From Pacificoceanicola onchidii (GTDB lineage Bacteria > Pseudomonadota > Alphaproteobacteria > Rhodobacterales > Rhodobacteraceae): a DNA stretch of 64,000 nucleotides. This document shows positions 39,754-48,906 of the stretch, piece by piece; within the stretch, counting starts at the first letter, position 1, and the number at the start of each line of letters is the position of its first letter. The stretch spans positions 372,001-436,000 of the forward strand of contig NZ_SRXY01000003.1 in the NCBI RefSeq assembly GCF_004804335.1, read 5' to 3'. Position numbers and translations under genes: made by a program. The notes beneath the pieces are model-generated. The model worked only from the letters and a program-made list of their open reading frames with translations, was not told the origin of the DNA and ran no database searches.

Positions 39754-41717
39754 CTGATAAGGGTTTGCACGGCATGTTTGACACGATTCTGATCGCCAAC
39801 CGGGGCGAGATTGCCTGCCGGGTGATGGAGACGGCGCGCGCCATGGGGCTGCGCACGGTGGCGGTGTACTCGGACGCGGATGCGGCGGCCAAACATGTGC
39901 AGATGGCAGATGTCGCGGTGTGCATCGGCGGCGCGGCTCCGGCAGAGAGCTACCTGCGCGGTGAGAAGATCATCGCGGCGGCGCAGGAGACGGGCGCGCA
40001 GGCGATCCATCCGGGCTATGGCTTCTTGTCCGAAAACCCGGAGTTTGTGGATGCGGTTGAGGCAGCGGGGCTGACCTTTGTCGGGCCGTCTGCGGCGGCG
40101 ATCCGCAAGATGGGTCTCAAGGACGCGGCCAAGGCGTTGATGCAGGAGGCGGGCGTGCCCGTGGTGCCGGGGTATCACGGGACTGATCAGGACCCGGAGA
40201 TGCTCGCGCGGGAGGCGGAGGCCATTGGCTATCCGGTGCTGATCAAGGCGGTTGCGGGCGGCGGCGGCAAGGGTATGCGGCTTGTGGAGCAGGCCGGGGA
40301 TTTTGCCGACGGTCTGGAACGGGCCAAAGCCGAGGCGCGCACGGCCTTCGGCAATGACGTGGTCTTGATCGAAAAGTTCGTCAGCCAGCCGCGCCATATC
40401 GAAGTGCAGGTCTTTGGCGACGGCACCCGCGCCGTGCATCTGTTTGAACGCGATTGCTCGTTGCAACGCCGTCACCAGAAGGTCATCGAAGAGGCGCCCG
40501 CGCCGGGCATGACCGAGGAAATGCGCGCGGCCATGGGCGCGGCGGGTGTGCGGGCAGCCGAGGCGATTGGCTATAAGGGCGCGGGTACGGTGGAGTTCAT
40601 CGTGGACGGCTCGGACGGGCTGAAACCGGACGGTTTCTGGTTCATGGAAATGAACACGCGCTTGCAGGTGGAACATCCGGTGACGGAGGAGATCACCGGT
40701 GTCGATCTGGTCGAATGGCAGATCCGCGTGGCAGCCGGAGAGCCACTCCCGGTGGCACAGGAAGATCTGACGATCACCGGCCATGCGTTCGAAGCGCGGC
40801 TTTATGCGGAGGACGTGCCAGCGGGGTTCCTGCCCGCGACGGGCACGCTGGATCACCTGGCTTTCCCCGAAGGTGTGCGCGCGGACAGCGGCGTGCGCTC
40901 GGGCGATACCATCAGCCCGCATTACGATCCGATGATCGCCAAGCTGACGGTGCACGGGCCGACGCGGGCGGTGGCTTTGCGCAAACTGGCGCGGGCGCTG
41001 CGGGAGACGGAAGTGGCCGGGACGGTTACGAACCTCGCGTTTCTGGGGGCTCTGGCGGAACATGGCGGCTTTGGCGCGGGAGAGGTCGATACCGGGCTGA
41101 TTGCCCGTGATCTTGATGCGCTGACGGTTCAGCCCGTGGTCAGTCCCGAGGTGCTGGCGGGAGCGGCGCTTGAGGCGGCGGGTCTGGGAGACCCGGGCGC
41201 GTTTGACCGTGGTTTCACACTTTGGCAGCCGCTGGACCGCACGATTGTGCTGCGCTCCTCGGATGAGGTGACCTGCCGCGTGCAGGTGACAGGGCCGGAC
41301 AGCGCAGAGGTGGATGTCGCGGGTGAGGCGGTCAGCGCCGTTCATCGCGGCGGGCGCTGGTGGCTCAACGGCGCACCGGGGCCGAAGGTTCATGCGGCGG
41401 GCGGCCATATGACGGTTTTGCAGGACTACGGCATTCCGGTTGACGTGGTTGATCCGCTGGACCGCGCGGGCGAGGCTGCGGGCGGTGACGGGATCACGCT
41501 TGCGCCGATGCCGGGCAAGGTTGTGACGGTTTTTGTTAAGGCCGGGCAAAGCGTTGCCGCGGGTGATCGTCTGGCCGTGCTGGAAGCGATGAAGATGGAG
41601 CACACGCTGACCGCGGGGCTGGATGGCACGGTGGCCGAAGTGCTTGTCTCGGATGGTGATCAGGTGGAGGCGGGCGCGCCGCTGATCCGTCTCGATGACC
41701 TGAACGACGACGCCTGA
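39750..41717 (+). CDS. mccA: Methylcrotonyl-CoA carboxylase, biotin-containing (alpha) subunit
   Basis: ATP-dependent carboxylation of biotin. Biotin carboxylase domain (residues about 9-455) with ILIANRGEIACRV, the ATP-grasp loop AVAGGGGKGM and EMNTRLQVEHPVTE. Then a linker domain and a C-terminal biotinyl domain with Lys615 in LEAMKMEH. ATG 39750 has GGAGG upstream and overlaps the ASCH stop; an internal ATG at 39774 would also give a full domain. It works with MccB. Confidence 0.94.
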   Translation: MTDKGLHGMFDTILIANRGEIACRVMETARAMGLRTVAVYSDADAAAKHVQMADVAVCIGGAAPAESYLRGEKIIAAAQETGAQAIHPGYGFLSENPEFVDAVEAAGLTFVGPSAAAIRKMGLKDAAKALMQEAGVPVVPGYHGTDQDPEMLAREAEAIGYPVLIKAVAGGGGKGMRLVEQAGDFADGLERAKAEARTAFGNDVVLIEKFVSQPRHIEVQVFGDGTRAVHLFERDCSLQRRHQKVIEEAPAPGMTEEMRAAMGAAGVRAAEAIGYKGAGTVEFIVDGSDGLKPDGFWFMEMNTRLQVEHPVTEEITGVDLVEWQIRVAAGEPLPVAQEDLTITGHAFEARLYAEDVPAGFLPATGTLDHLAFPEGVRADSGVRSGDTISPHYDPMIAKLTVHGPTRAVALRKLARALRETEVAGTVTNLAFLGALAEHGGFGAGEVDTGLIARDLDALTVQPVVSPEVLAGAALEAAGLGDPGAFDRGFTLWQPLDRTIVLRSSDEVTCRVQVTGPDSAEVDVAGEAVSAVHRGGRWWLNGAPGPKVHAAGGHMTVLQDYGIPVDVVDPLDRAGEAAGGDGITLAPMPGKVVTVFVKAGQSVAAGDRLAVLEAMKMEHTLTAGLDGTVAEVLVSDGDQVEAGAPLIRLDDLNDDA

Positions 41718-41734
41718 TCAAAGGGGAGGGAGCC

Positions 41735-42400
41735 ATGATCAAACTGCACCATGTCCAATACGGGCGTTCGTTCCGCGTGCTCTGGCTGATCGAGGAGATC
41801 GGGCCGGATGTCTTTGGCGGGCTGGAGATCGAGGAACACCGGATCGGGACCAAGGAGATGCGCGAGGGCGATTTGCGCCGCGTCTCTCCGGCGATCCGCA
41901 TTCCGGCGATCGAACATGACGGGCTGGAGATGGCCGAATCCGGGGCCATTGTCGAATATCTCACCGAGGTCCATGCGCCGGAGCTTGGGCGCGCGGCGGG
42001 GCATGCGGAGCGGGCCGCGTATCTGCAATGGGTCCATTATGCGGAGACACAGGCGAGCCTGATCGAAACGCTCAACCTGATCCATCTTTTCCTGCGGCCG
42101 CCTGCGACGAAGGATCCGGTGTTGCTCAAATTGCTGGCGGCACGGCTCAAAGGCACGCTGGCCGGGATGGAAGCGCGGCTCGAAGGGGACTACTTGCTGC
42201 CCGGCGGGTTTTCGGCGGCGGATATCATGATGGGTTTCAACCTATTTGCGGCGCCGTTCTACGTGCATCTCGATCCGTTCCCGAAGTTGCAGGCCTACAA
42301 GGCGCGCATCGAAGCGCGGCCAGCCTATCAGCGCGCGGTTGAACGGGAAGGGCCGCAGCGGTTTTACACGCAGGACTTTTATCCGGTGCCGGAGGCTTGA
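41735..42400 (+). CDS. Glutathione S-transferase family protein
   Basis: 221 residues with a thioredoxin-like N-terminal half (HHVQYGRSFRVLWLIEEIG, IPAIEHDGLEMAESGAIVEYL, where the Glu-Ser pair binds glutathione). A helical C-terminal half contains FSAADIMMGFNLF. The substrate is unknown. GGGAGGG lies before the ATG. It sits between mccA and the HMG-CoA lyase gene, so it is probably in the operon. Confidence 0.87.
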   Translation: MIKLHHVQYGRSFRVLWLIEEIGPDVFGGLEIEEHRIGTKEMREGDLRRVSPAIRIPAIEHDGLEMAESGAIVEYLTEVHAPELGRAAGHAERAAYLQWVHYAETQASLIETLNLIHLFLRPPATKDPVLLKLLAARLKGTLAGMEARLEGDYLLPGGFSAADIMMGFNLFAAPFYVHLDPFPKLQAYKARIEARPAYQRAVEREGPQRFYTQDFYPVPEA

Positions 42401-42441
42401 GTTGAGTACTTTGACCGAGAGAAAGCAAAAGGGCGCGGAGC

Positions 42442-43293
42442 ATGTCTGAGGTCGTCGAAATCTTCGAGGTTGGCCCGCGGGACGGGCTTCAGAACGAGGC
42501 GAAGGAGATTGCCACGGCGGACAAGATCGCGCTTGTGGACTGCCTGAGCGAGGCGGGGTTTCGCCGGATCGAATGCGCCAGCTTTGTAAGCCCTAAATGG
42601 GTGCCGCAGATGGCCGACAGCGGCGCGGTTCTTGAGGGGATTACCCGCAAGCCGGGGGTGTCCTATGCGGCTTTGACGCCGAATATCAAAGGGTTGGAGC
42701 GCGCTCTTGACGCGAAGGCCGATGAGGTGGCGATCTTTGGCTCCGCCTCTGAAGGGTTCTCGAAGGCCAATATCAACGCATCGGTTGCCGAAAGCCTTGA
42801 GCGGTTCCGCCCGGTGGCCGAGGCGGCGAAAGCGGCGGGTCTGCCGGTGCGGGGCTATGTCTCCTGCGTGGTCGAATGTCCCTATGATGGCGCGGTGCCG
42901 CCGGGAGACGTGGCGCGGGTTGTGGCCGCGTTGCGAGACATGGGGTGCTATGAGATTTCCTTGGGTGACACCATCGGACGCGGCGCGCCCGAGGCAGTGC
43001 ACGCCATGTTGGAGGTTGTCTTGCAGGAGGTGCCTGCCGCCAAGCTCGCAGGGCATTTTCACGACACAAGCGGGCGGGCGCTGGACAATATCGCCGTGGC
43101 GCTTGAGCGGGGGCTGAGGGTCTTTGATGCGGCGGTGGGCGGTCTGGGCGGCTGTCCTTACGCGCCGGGCGCGGCGGGCAATGTGGCAACCGAATCCGTG
43201 CATGACTTTGTCCTGTCCAAAGGCTTCGAGACGGGTCTCGACCGCGAAACCCTGAGCCGGGCGGCAATGATGGCGCAGGCGATGCGGGCGTGA
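42442..43293 (+). CDS. mvaB: Hydroxymethylglutaryl-CoA lyase
   Basis: Last step of leucine breakdown: HMG-CoA to acetoacetate and acetyl-CoA. It is a TIM barrel with EVGPRDGLQNEA, CASFVSPKWVPQMAD, the HFHDTSGRAL metal-binding histidines and the catalytic-cysteine loop GLGGCPYAPGAAGN. 283 residues is the usual bacterial length. It overlaps the next gene (GTGA). The hydratase that should supply HMG-CoA is not in the window. Confidence 0.95.
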   Translation: MSEVVEIFEVGPRDGLQNEAKEIATADKIALVDCLSEAGFRRIECASFVSPKWVPQMADSGAVLEGITRKPGVSYAALTPNIKGLERALDAKADEVAIFGSASEGFSKANINASVAESLERFRPVAEAAKAAGLPVRGYVSCVVECPYDGAVPPGDVARVVAALRDMGCYEISLGDTIGRGAPEAVHAMLEVVLQEVPAAKLAGHFHDTSGRALDNIAVALERGLRVFDAAVGGLGGCPYAPGAAGNVATESVHDFVLSKGFETGLDRETLSRAAMMAQAMRA

Positions 43294-43811
43294 GCCCCTG
43301 GATCGTCTGTTTCTGCGGCCTGCCGGGGGTGGGCAAGAGCACGATTGCCCGTGACTTGGCGCAGGAGACAGGCGCGCTCTGGCTGCGGATTGATGCCATC
43401 GAGGACGCCATGCGGCGTTCTCACATGCGCACCGATGACATGGCTGACGGCGGCTATGCGGCGGCGCAGGCGGTGGCCGAGGCGGCGCTGTCTCAAGGGT
43501 TCTGCGTGGTGGCCGACTGCGTTAACCCGATTGCCCTGACGCGCGCGGCCTGGCAGGTGCCCGCGCAAAGGACCGGTGCGCCGCATCTTGATGTGGAAAT
43601 CGTCTGTAGCGATCGGGGCGCGCACCGCCGCAGGGTCGAAGACCGGCGCAAGCGTGCTGCGAGCCCCGGCATGCCGGATTGGGCGGCGGTGGAAGGTCGG
43701 GAATACCTGCCGTTTCAAAATGCGTTTCAGATTGATACAAGCCGAGCCTCCGCAAAGGACGCGGTGCACGAGATCCGGCGCGAGATGACACGTTTGGGCT
43801 GGACCGTCTGA
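43290..43811 (+). CDS. P-loop kinase-like ATPase
   Basis: 173 residues with a Walker A motif (GLPGVGKST) at the N-terminus, LWLRIDAIED and a short arginine-rich lid (HRRRVEDRRKRA), as in small zeta-toxin-like or shikimate/gluconate-type kinases. The substrate is unknown. GTG 43290 overlaps the lyase stop, indicating cotranscription. Confidence 0.75.
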   Translation: MSPWIVCFCGLPGVGKSTIARDLAQETGALWLRIDAIEDAMRRSHMRTDDMADGGYAAAQAVAEAALSQGFCVVADCVNPIALTRAAWQVPAQRTGAPHLDVEIVCSDRGAHRRRVEDRRKRAASPGMPDWAAVEGREYLPFQNAFQIDTSRASAKDAVHEIRREMTRLGWTV

Positions 43812-43846
43812 GCGGCGGAACCGCCAAAAGGGGCAAGGCAAAAGGT

Positions 43847-44230
43847 ATGACAACCCAGATCGCACATCTTTACGCCACCGGCTGTCTGGCCATCGTGTTT
43901 TTTCAGGTGGCCCTGATCGCCGGGCTGCCGCTTGGGGTTTACACGCAAGGCGGGCAGGTCGAAGGCGCGCTGCCGCTCAAGGGGCGGATCGTGGCGGCGG
44001 TCTCGATTCTCATCCTGATTTTCCAGGGGTTGGCCATCGTCAGCGCAGCCGGGTTTCCCGGCCTCGATTGGCCAAGGTGGACCGGCTGGGCGGCGACGGG
44101 CGTCTCTTTCGTGGGGTTCGTGTTGAACTGGATCACGCAAAGCCGGCAAGAGCGGGCGCTCTGGGGGCCGATCATGACGGTGATGCTGGCGCTCGCGCTT
44201 TACGTGATGGTCTTGACGACCTGGGGGTGA
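43847..44230 (+). CDS. Four-helix membrane protein of unknown function
   Basis: 127 residues and about four membrane segments (CLAIVFFQVALIAGLPLGV; IVAAVSILILIFQGLAIV; WTGWAATGVSFVGFVLNW; IMTVMLALALYVMVLTTW). No known family is recognised. It starts 35 bases after the kinase stop and converges with the gene at 44243. Confidence 0.7.
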   Translation: MTTQIAHLYATGCLAIVFFQVALIAGLPLGVYTQGGQVEGALPLKGRIVAAVSILILIFQGLAIVSAAGFPGLDWPRWTGWAATGVSFVGFVLNWITQSRQERALWGPIMTVMLALALYVMVLTTWG

Positions 44231-44242
44231 TGGCCGCAGGGC

Positions 44243-45202
44243 TCAGGGCGGCCTGTGATTTGGGTCGTCAAACGCGCGCCGGGGTGCGTGCTCCGAGGCG
44301 ACAACCGGAATATTGCGCGGCGGAATGCGCCGCGAGGGGACAAACGCCGGCGTGCGGGTGGATGCCTTCAACAAGGCGCTGTGATGCGCGAGCGACAAGC
44401 CGACCTCGAAAAAGCCGATGACGCCGTCCTCATCCACGAAATGCAAGGCGCACGGGCAAATCAGCCCGCCTGCGTAAAGCGAGGCTTCGCCCATCTTTGC
44501 GAGGAACAGGACGGTTGGTGTGGCGTCGGGATCCTCCGCGACAAAGCGAAACCCCTTGAGGCCCAGAATGGTGACATGACCCATGAGGGCACGGTCGTGG
44601 ATCATCAGCCGCGCCGGAATCAGGCAGCTTTTTCGATTGAGGCGATAGGCGCGATAGACGGCCTGCCCCCGGAAAAAGAGCAGCAGGAGCGCAATCGCCG
44701 CAAGCGCCAGACCCAGCAGGGATACGGTTTGCTTGACCACGTCGCGGGGCGGCGGTTCCGACACGATCCGCGACACGATTGCCTCCAGCCAGGCCGGGTA
44801 GAATCCGGGACTGTCCCGTGCGGCGCCATCCGCGTATTTGCTGCCTCTTGAACAATAAGGAACAAGCGCGGCTTCGAATTTTTCAAGCTGCCTTGCACTG
44901 CGCCGCAAGGCCTGCGCTGTGCCTTCGTCGCGCAGCGAGGTGGCAGCGTCGCGCAAGTAGGGCAGGCCGGGTGGGCTGCGGTCCGGCGCGATCTGGTCGA
45001 GGCTCTGAATATCGCGCAGCGCGGTGGCCAAGGCGCGCATCGCGGCGTCATCCGGCACCCGGCCGGTTTCGACGCTGCTGTGCAGGATGTGTCGCAAGCT
45101 CTGGACGGGGGATGGCAGTTCGCAGCTGGCCAGATCCGCGGGTTGGCCAGCAACACCGGACGCCATCAAAACAAAACAAACCCAACCGAGCCAACGTCGC
45201 AT
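44243..45202 (-). CDS. Secreted/membrane protein with a possible PilZ-like C-terminal domain
   Basis: 319 residues: a signal peptide (WLGWVCFVLMASGVAGQ), a periplasmic helical part of about 140 residues, one membrane helix (LLGLALAAIALLLLFF) and then a cytoplasmic domain after RLNRKS. That domain (CLIPARLMIHDR, TILGLKGFRFV) faintly recalls the strand order of PilZ domains, which bind cyclic di-GMP, but the RxxxR motif is not clear, so this is only a suggestion. Start ATG 45202; longer starts lack a signal peptide. Confidence 0.6.
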   Translation of the reverse strand: MRRWLGWVCFVLMASGVAGQPADLASCELPSPVQSLRHILHSSVETGRVPDDAAMRALATALRDIQSLDQIAPDRSPPGLPYLRDAATSLRDEGTAQALRRSARQLEKFEAALVPYCSRGSKYADGAARDSPGFYPAWLEAIVSRIVSEPPPRDVVKQTVSLLGLALAAIALLLLFFRGQAVYRAYRLNRKSCLIPARLMIHDRALMGHVTILGLKGFRFVAEDPDATPTVLFLAKMGEASLYAGGLICPCALHFVDEDGVIGFFEVGLSLAHHSALLKASTRTPAFVPSRRIPPRNIPVVASEHAPRRAFDDPNHRPP

Positions 45203-45521
45203 AATCCCGTGGCACCTCCGGCACCCATGAATACATCGAAGACGGTATCGGGGATTTAACAATTTTTGATTAAACCGATCCGCGCGGCGCCGCGTCCGGG
45301 TCTTCTTTCAGATCCGGTGATGTATATTGTCGCGGTGCATTGGCCGCCCAGGCCCGGTTTATGGCCATGCGATTGATGGAAAAAGGAGAAATGCGTGGAA
45401 AAAGTGAACGCTTTCACGCTTTTGAATGTGGATTAGGCTTGTTGACGCCCCTCTCTGGCGGGGATACATCGAATACGAAGCCGCGCGCATGTCGCGCACG
45501 CCACACTGAAGGAGCCGCCTC
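45203..45521. other. 319-base region upstream of the nuo operon
   Basis: No convincing gene. The part nearest 45260 is A+T-rich (TTTAACAATTTTTGATTAAA, with TTTAA/TTAAA arms), and TATATT near 45323 could be a -10 box, though no good -35 box sits 17 bases before it. This should hold the nuo promoter and the promoter of the divergent gene. GAAGGAG near 45508-45514 is the nuoA ribosome-binding site. Confidence 0.4.
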
Positions 45522-45887
45522 GTGGAAGAGATGTTGCGGGAGTACCTTCCCATACTCGTGTTTCTGGCCATTGCCATTGGACTTGGCATTGTCCTGATCC
45601 TCGCTGCTGTCATCCTTGCCGTCCGGAACCCGGACCCGGAAAAGGTTTCCGCCTACGAGTGCGGGTTCAACGCCTTTGACGACGCGCGCATGAAGTTCGA
45701 CGTTCGATTCTACCTCGTCTCGATCCTCTTCATCATCTTCGATCTCGAAATTGCCTTTCTCTTTCCCTGGGCTGTCGCCTTCAAGGATGTGAGCATGGTG
45801 GGCTTCTGGTCGATGATGGTGTTCCTCGGCGTGCTGACGGCGGGCTTTGCCTATGAATGGAAGAAGGGGGCTCTGGAATGGGAGTGA
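45522..45887 (+). CDS. nuoA: NADH-quinone oxidoreductase subunit A
   Basis: Membrane subunit of complex I, 121 residues, three helices, with the conserved loop [21 protein letters not shown] between helices one and two. GTG 45522 has GAAGGAG at a good distance. First gene of the nuo operon; the stop overlaps nuoB. Confidence 0.96.
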   Translation: MEEMLREYLPILVFLAIAIGLGIVLILAAVILAVRNPDPEKVSAYECGFNAFDDARMKFDVRFYLVSILFIIFDLEIAFLFPWAVAFKDVSMVGFWSMMVFLGVLTAGFAYEWKKGALEWE

Positions 45888-46411
45888 TGACGGGCGCGCA
45901 CACGGCGGGCGCCGACAAGGAAGTCGCCACCCAGACCCTGAACCGCGAGCTGCAGGACAAAGGTTTTCTGCTCACCTCGACAGAAGACATCATCAACTGG
46001 GCGCGCACCGGCTCCCTGCACTGGATGACCTTTGGTCTGGCCTGCTGCGCGGTTGAAATGATGCACACCGCCATGCCGCGCTACGACATGGAGCGTTTCG
46101 GCACCGCGCCGCGCGCCTCTCCGCGTCAGTCTGATCTGATGATCGTGGCCGGCACGCTGACCAACAAAATGGCCCCGGCGCTGCGCAAGGTGTACGACCA
46201 GATGCCGGAGCCGCGTTACGTGATCTCCATGGGCTCCTGCGCCAATGGCGGCGGCTATTATCACTATTCCTACAGCGTTGTGCGCGGCTGTGACCGGATT
46301 GTTCCGGTTGATGTTTACGTGCCGGGCTGCCCGCCGACGGCCGAGGCGCTGCTCTACGGGGTGATGGCGCTGCAGAAGAAGATCCGCAGAACGGGGACCC
46401 TGGTGCGATGA
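45878..46411 (+). CDS. nuoB: NADH-quinone oxidoreductase subunit B
   Basis: Hydrophilic subunit carrying cluster N2, the last iron-sulfur cluster before quinone. Ligand cysteines are in [18 protein letters not shown] and [11 protein letters not shown] 45878 overlaps the nuoA stop and has AAGGGGG upstream; ATG 45887 is an alternative. 177 residues. Confidence 0.97.
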   Translation: MGVMTGAHTAGADKEVATQTLNRELQDKGFLLTSTEDIINWARTGSLHWMTFGLACCAVEMMHTAMPRYDMERFGTAPRASPRQSDLMIVAGTLTNKMAPALRKVYDQMPEPRYVISMGSCANGGGYYHYSYSVVRGCDRIVPVDVYVPGCPPTAEALLYGVMALQKKIRRTGTLVR

Positions 46412-47004
46412 ACGAACTTGGTGAACATATCGCGCTGAAGCGCCCGGATTGCATTCTGGACTGGTCCGTGGCCCATGGCGAGCTGACCATGGAAGTGGCC
46501 CCGGCCAACATTCGCGGGCTGGTGGAGTTCCTCAAGCGCGACTCGACCTGCAAATTCACGACATTGGTGGACATCACCGGCGTTGATCACCCGGAGCGCC
46601 CGAAGAGGTTCGACGTGGTTTATCACTTCCTGTCGATGTACCAGAACCAGCGCATCCGGCTGCGCGCTTCGATCCGTGAGGACGAGATGTTGCCGTCGAT
46701 CGTATCGGTCCACCCTTCGGCCAACTGGTTCGAGCGTGAAGTCTTCGACATGTTCGGCGTGATCTTCACCGGCCACCCGGACCTGCGGCGTATTCTGACG
46801 GATTATGGCTTCCGCGGCCATCCGCTGCGCAAGGACTTCCCGACCACGGGCTACACCGAGGTGCGCTACGACGAAGAGCAAAAGCGGGTGGTCTACGAGC
46901 CGGTCTCGCTGGTTCAGGAATACCGCCAGTTCGATTTCATGTCCCCGTGGGAAGGCGCGCAGTATGTGCTGCCCGGGGATGAGAAGACCGAAGAGAAGAG
47001 GTAA
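46408..47004 (+). CDS. nuoC: NADH-quinone oxidoreductase subunit C
   Basis: Peripheral-arm subunit (30 kDa), 198 residues. It shows [20 protein letters not shown] and the signature [20 protein letters not shown]. Separate from NuoD, as in alphaproteobacteria and mitochondria. It overlaps nuoB (ATGA). Confidence 0.97.
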   Translation: MNELGEHIALKRPDCILDWSVAHGELTMEVAPANIRGLVEFLKRDSTCKFTTLVDITGVDHPERPKRFDVVYHFLSMYQNQRIRLRASIREDEMLPSIVSVHPSANWFEREVFDMFGVIFTGHPDLRRILTDYGFRGHPLRKDFPTTGYTEVRYDEEQKRVVYEPVSLVQEYRQFDFMSPWEGAQYVLPGDEKTEEKR

Positions 47005-47009
47005 GAGTA

Positions 47010-47267
47010 TTGGGATTCCCGGTTGAAGGTACGCTTTATGACATGGCTCTTTACGCCTGCGTGTCTTTGTTGTGGATGGTTCCGATCTGGTTTGGGCGCA
47101 AGCGATTGAACTACTCAGGAATCTGGTGCTTGTGGGCATTCCTTACGCCGGGTGCGCTGATCTTGCTGCACTGGCGTTTGGTCTTCCGTGTTAAAGAAGA
47201 CATCGAATGGCCATCGCCTGCTCTTCCGAAAATACCGCGCGACCTCATTCTGAGGAAGGATGCATAA
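47010..47267 (+). CDS. 85-residue membrane protein between nuoC and nuoD
   Basis: Two membrane segments (ALYACVSLLWMVPIWFG and IWCLWAFLTPGALILLHWRLVF) and a charged tail. TTG 47010 follows GAGGTAAGAG; ATG 47041 is the alternative. The G+C content (about 53% by hand count over 47041-47220) is lower than in most of the neighbouring nuo genes, so it may be a more recent arrival. No family recognised; its place suggests a complex I-related role but does not prove it. Confidence 0.6.
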   Translation: MGFPVEGTLYDMALYACVSLLWMVPIWFGRKRLNYSGIWCLWAFLTPGALILLHWRLVFRVKEDIEWPSPALPKIPRDLILRKDA

Positions 47268-48491
47268 ATGATGGACGGCTCCAAAGGCTTCGAAGACGCT
47301 CTGACGGGCGAGCAGAAGATCCGCAACTTCAACATCAACTTCGGCCCGCAACACCCTGCGGCGCACGGGGTTTTGCGGATGGTTCTGGAGCTTGACGGCG
47401 AGATCGTCGAGCGCGCGGACCCGCATATCGGCCTGCTGCACCGGGGCACGGAAAAGCTCATGGAGAGCCGGACCTACCTGCAGAACCTGCCGTATTTCGA
47501 CCGGCTCGATTACGTGGCCCCGATGAACCAGGAACACGCCTGGTGCCTGGCCATTGAAAAGCTCTGCGGCATCGAAATCCCGCGCCGCGCCAGCCTGATC
47601 CGCGTGCTGTTCTGCGAGATTGGCCGGGTGCTGAACCACCTTCTGAACGTGACCACTCAGGCCATGGACGTGGGCGCGCTGACGCCGCCGCTCTGGGGTT
47701 TTGAAGAACGCGAAAAGCTCATGGTCTTCTACGAGCGTGCCTGCGGCGCGCGTCTGCACGCGGCCTATTTCCGCCCCGGCGGGGTGCATCAGGATCTGCC
47801 CGATGCGCTGATCGACGACATCGAGACCTGGGCCAACGAATTCCCGAAAGTCATGGCGGACATCGACGGGCTGCTGACCGAAAATCGCATCTTCAAGCAG
47901 CGCAACTGCGATATCGGCGTGGTGAGCGAAGAAGAGATCAACGAGTGGGGCTTCTCCGGCGTCATGGTGCGCGGCTCTGGCCTCGCATGGGACCTGCGCC
48001 GCGCGCAGCCCTATGAGTGCTATGACGAGTTCGAGTTCCAGATCCCCGTGGGCAAGAACGGCGACTGCTATGATCGCTACCTGTGCCGCATGGAAGAAAT
48101 GCGCCAGTCCGTGTCGATCATCCATCAGGCGATTGCCAAGCTGCGCGCGCCCGAAGGGCAGGGCGATGTGCTGGCGCGGGGCAAGCTGACGCCGCCGAAA
48201 CGTTCAGACATGAAGACCTCCATGGAGGCACTCATCCACCACTTCAAACTCTACACCGAAGGCTTCAAGGTGCCGGAGGGTGAAATCTACGCCGCTGTCG
48301 AGGCGCCGAAGGGGGAGTTTGGCGTCTACCTGGTGTCTGACGGGTCCAACAAACCGTATCGCGCGAAGCTGCGCGCGCCCGGTTTCCTTCACCTGCAGGC
48401 GATGGATCACGTCTCCAAGGGCCACCAGTTGGCGGATGTGGCGGCGATCATCGGCACGATGGACGTGGTGTTCGGAGAGATTGACCGCTGA
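47268..48491 (+). CDS. nuoD: NADH-quinone oxidoreductase subunit D
   Basis: 49-kDa subunit that with NuoB forms the quinone site. It has [36 protein letters not shown] and C-terminal [17 protein letters not shown]; the hydrogenase-like active-site cysteines are absent, as expected. 407 residues. ATG 47268 or 47271. Confidence 0.97.
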   Translation: MMDGSKGFEDALTGEQKIRNFNINFGPQHPAAHGVLRMVLELDGEIVERADPHIGLLHRGTEKLMESRTYLQNLPYFDRLDYVAPMNQEHAWCLAIEKLCGIEIPRRASLIRVLFCEIGRVLNHLLNVTTQAMDVGALTPPLWGFEEREKLMVFYERACGARLHAAYFRPGGVHQDLPDALIDDIETWANEFPKVMADIDGLLTENRIFKQRNCDIGVVSEEEINEWGFSGVMVRGSGLAWDLRRAQPYECYDEFEFQIPVGKNGDCYDRYLCRMEEMRQSVSIIHQAIAKLRAPEGQGDVLARGKLTPPKRSDMKTSMEALIHHFKLYTEGFKVPEGEIYAAVEAPKGEFGVYLVSDGSNKPYRAKLRAPGFLHLQAMDHVSKGHQLADVAAIIGTMDVVFGEIDR

Positions 48492-48541
48492 AGGCCGATG
48501 GTTAGAACGGTGAGCAGACAGATTTACGAGGGACCTCTGAC

Positions 48542-48847
48542 ATGAAGAAGATCGTTTTGACTTTGGGCGCTGTGCCCCTGCTTGCCGCCTGTCTGCCGCC
48601 CGAAGGGACAACCCCGGAGGATCTGGCGGCGTTTGACGCGGCACTTGCGTCCATCGGCTGCGAGCTGTCGACGGAAAACCATTACCTGCCCATGGAACTG
48701 CAGACCGGCATGCCGCGCGAGATGCTGATCCAGGTGGCGCAATACAAAGTTCAGCGCGAAGAGGCCGTTTCGATCGAAAACGGCGGTGTGCGCTCCGTGG
48801 TTGGTGGCTGTGCGCCGCAGGCCGTGGCAGCAGCGCCCGAAGCCTGA
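48542..48847 (+). CDS. Small lipoprotein in the nuo operon
   Basis: 101 residues with a lipoprotein signal (KKIVLTLGAVPLLAAC; lipobox LAAC, Cys17). The mature part has two further cysteines (ASIGCELS, VVGGCAPQ) that may pair. Extra reading frames are known in nuo operons of Rhodobacter and Paracoccus; function unknown. It lies 50 bases after nuoD and 60 before nuoE. Confidence 0.7.
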   Translation: MKKIVLTLGAVPLLAACLPPEGTTPEDLAAFDAALASIGCELSTENHYLPMELQTGMPREMLIQVAQYKVQREEAVSIENGGVRSVVGGCAPQAVAAAPEA

Positions 48848-48906
48848 CCCTATAAAGACCGCGCCGCCCGCGTCCGGGCGCCGCGCCATTCCGGAGACCG
48901 AGCCAG

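Noticed and set aside
45340-45597. Small open frame upstream of nuoA with an SD-like AAAGGAG
   Set aside because: It overlaps nuoA in another frame, its composition is not protein-like, and nuoA has its own good ribosome-binding site. A regulatory short peptide from the ATG at 45391 is not excluded.
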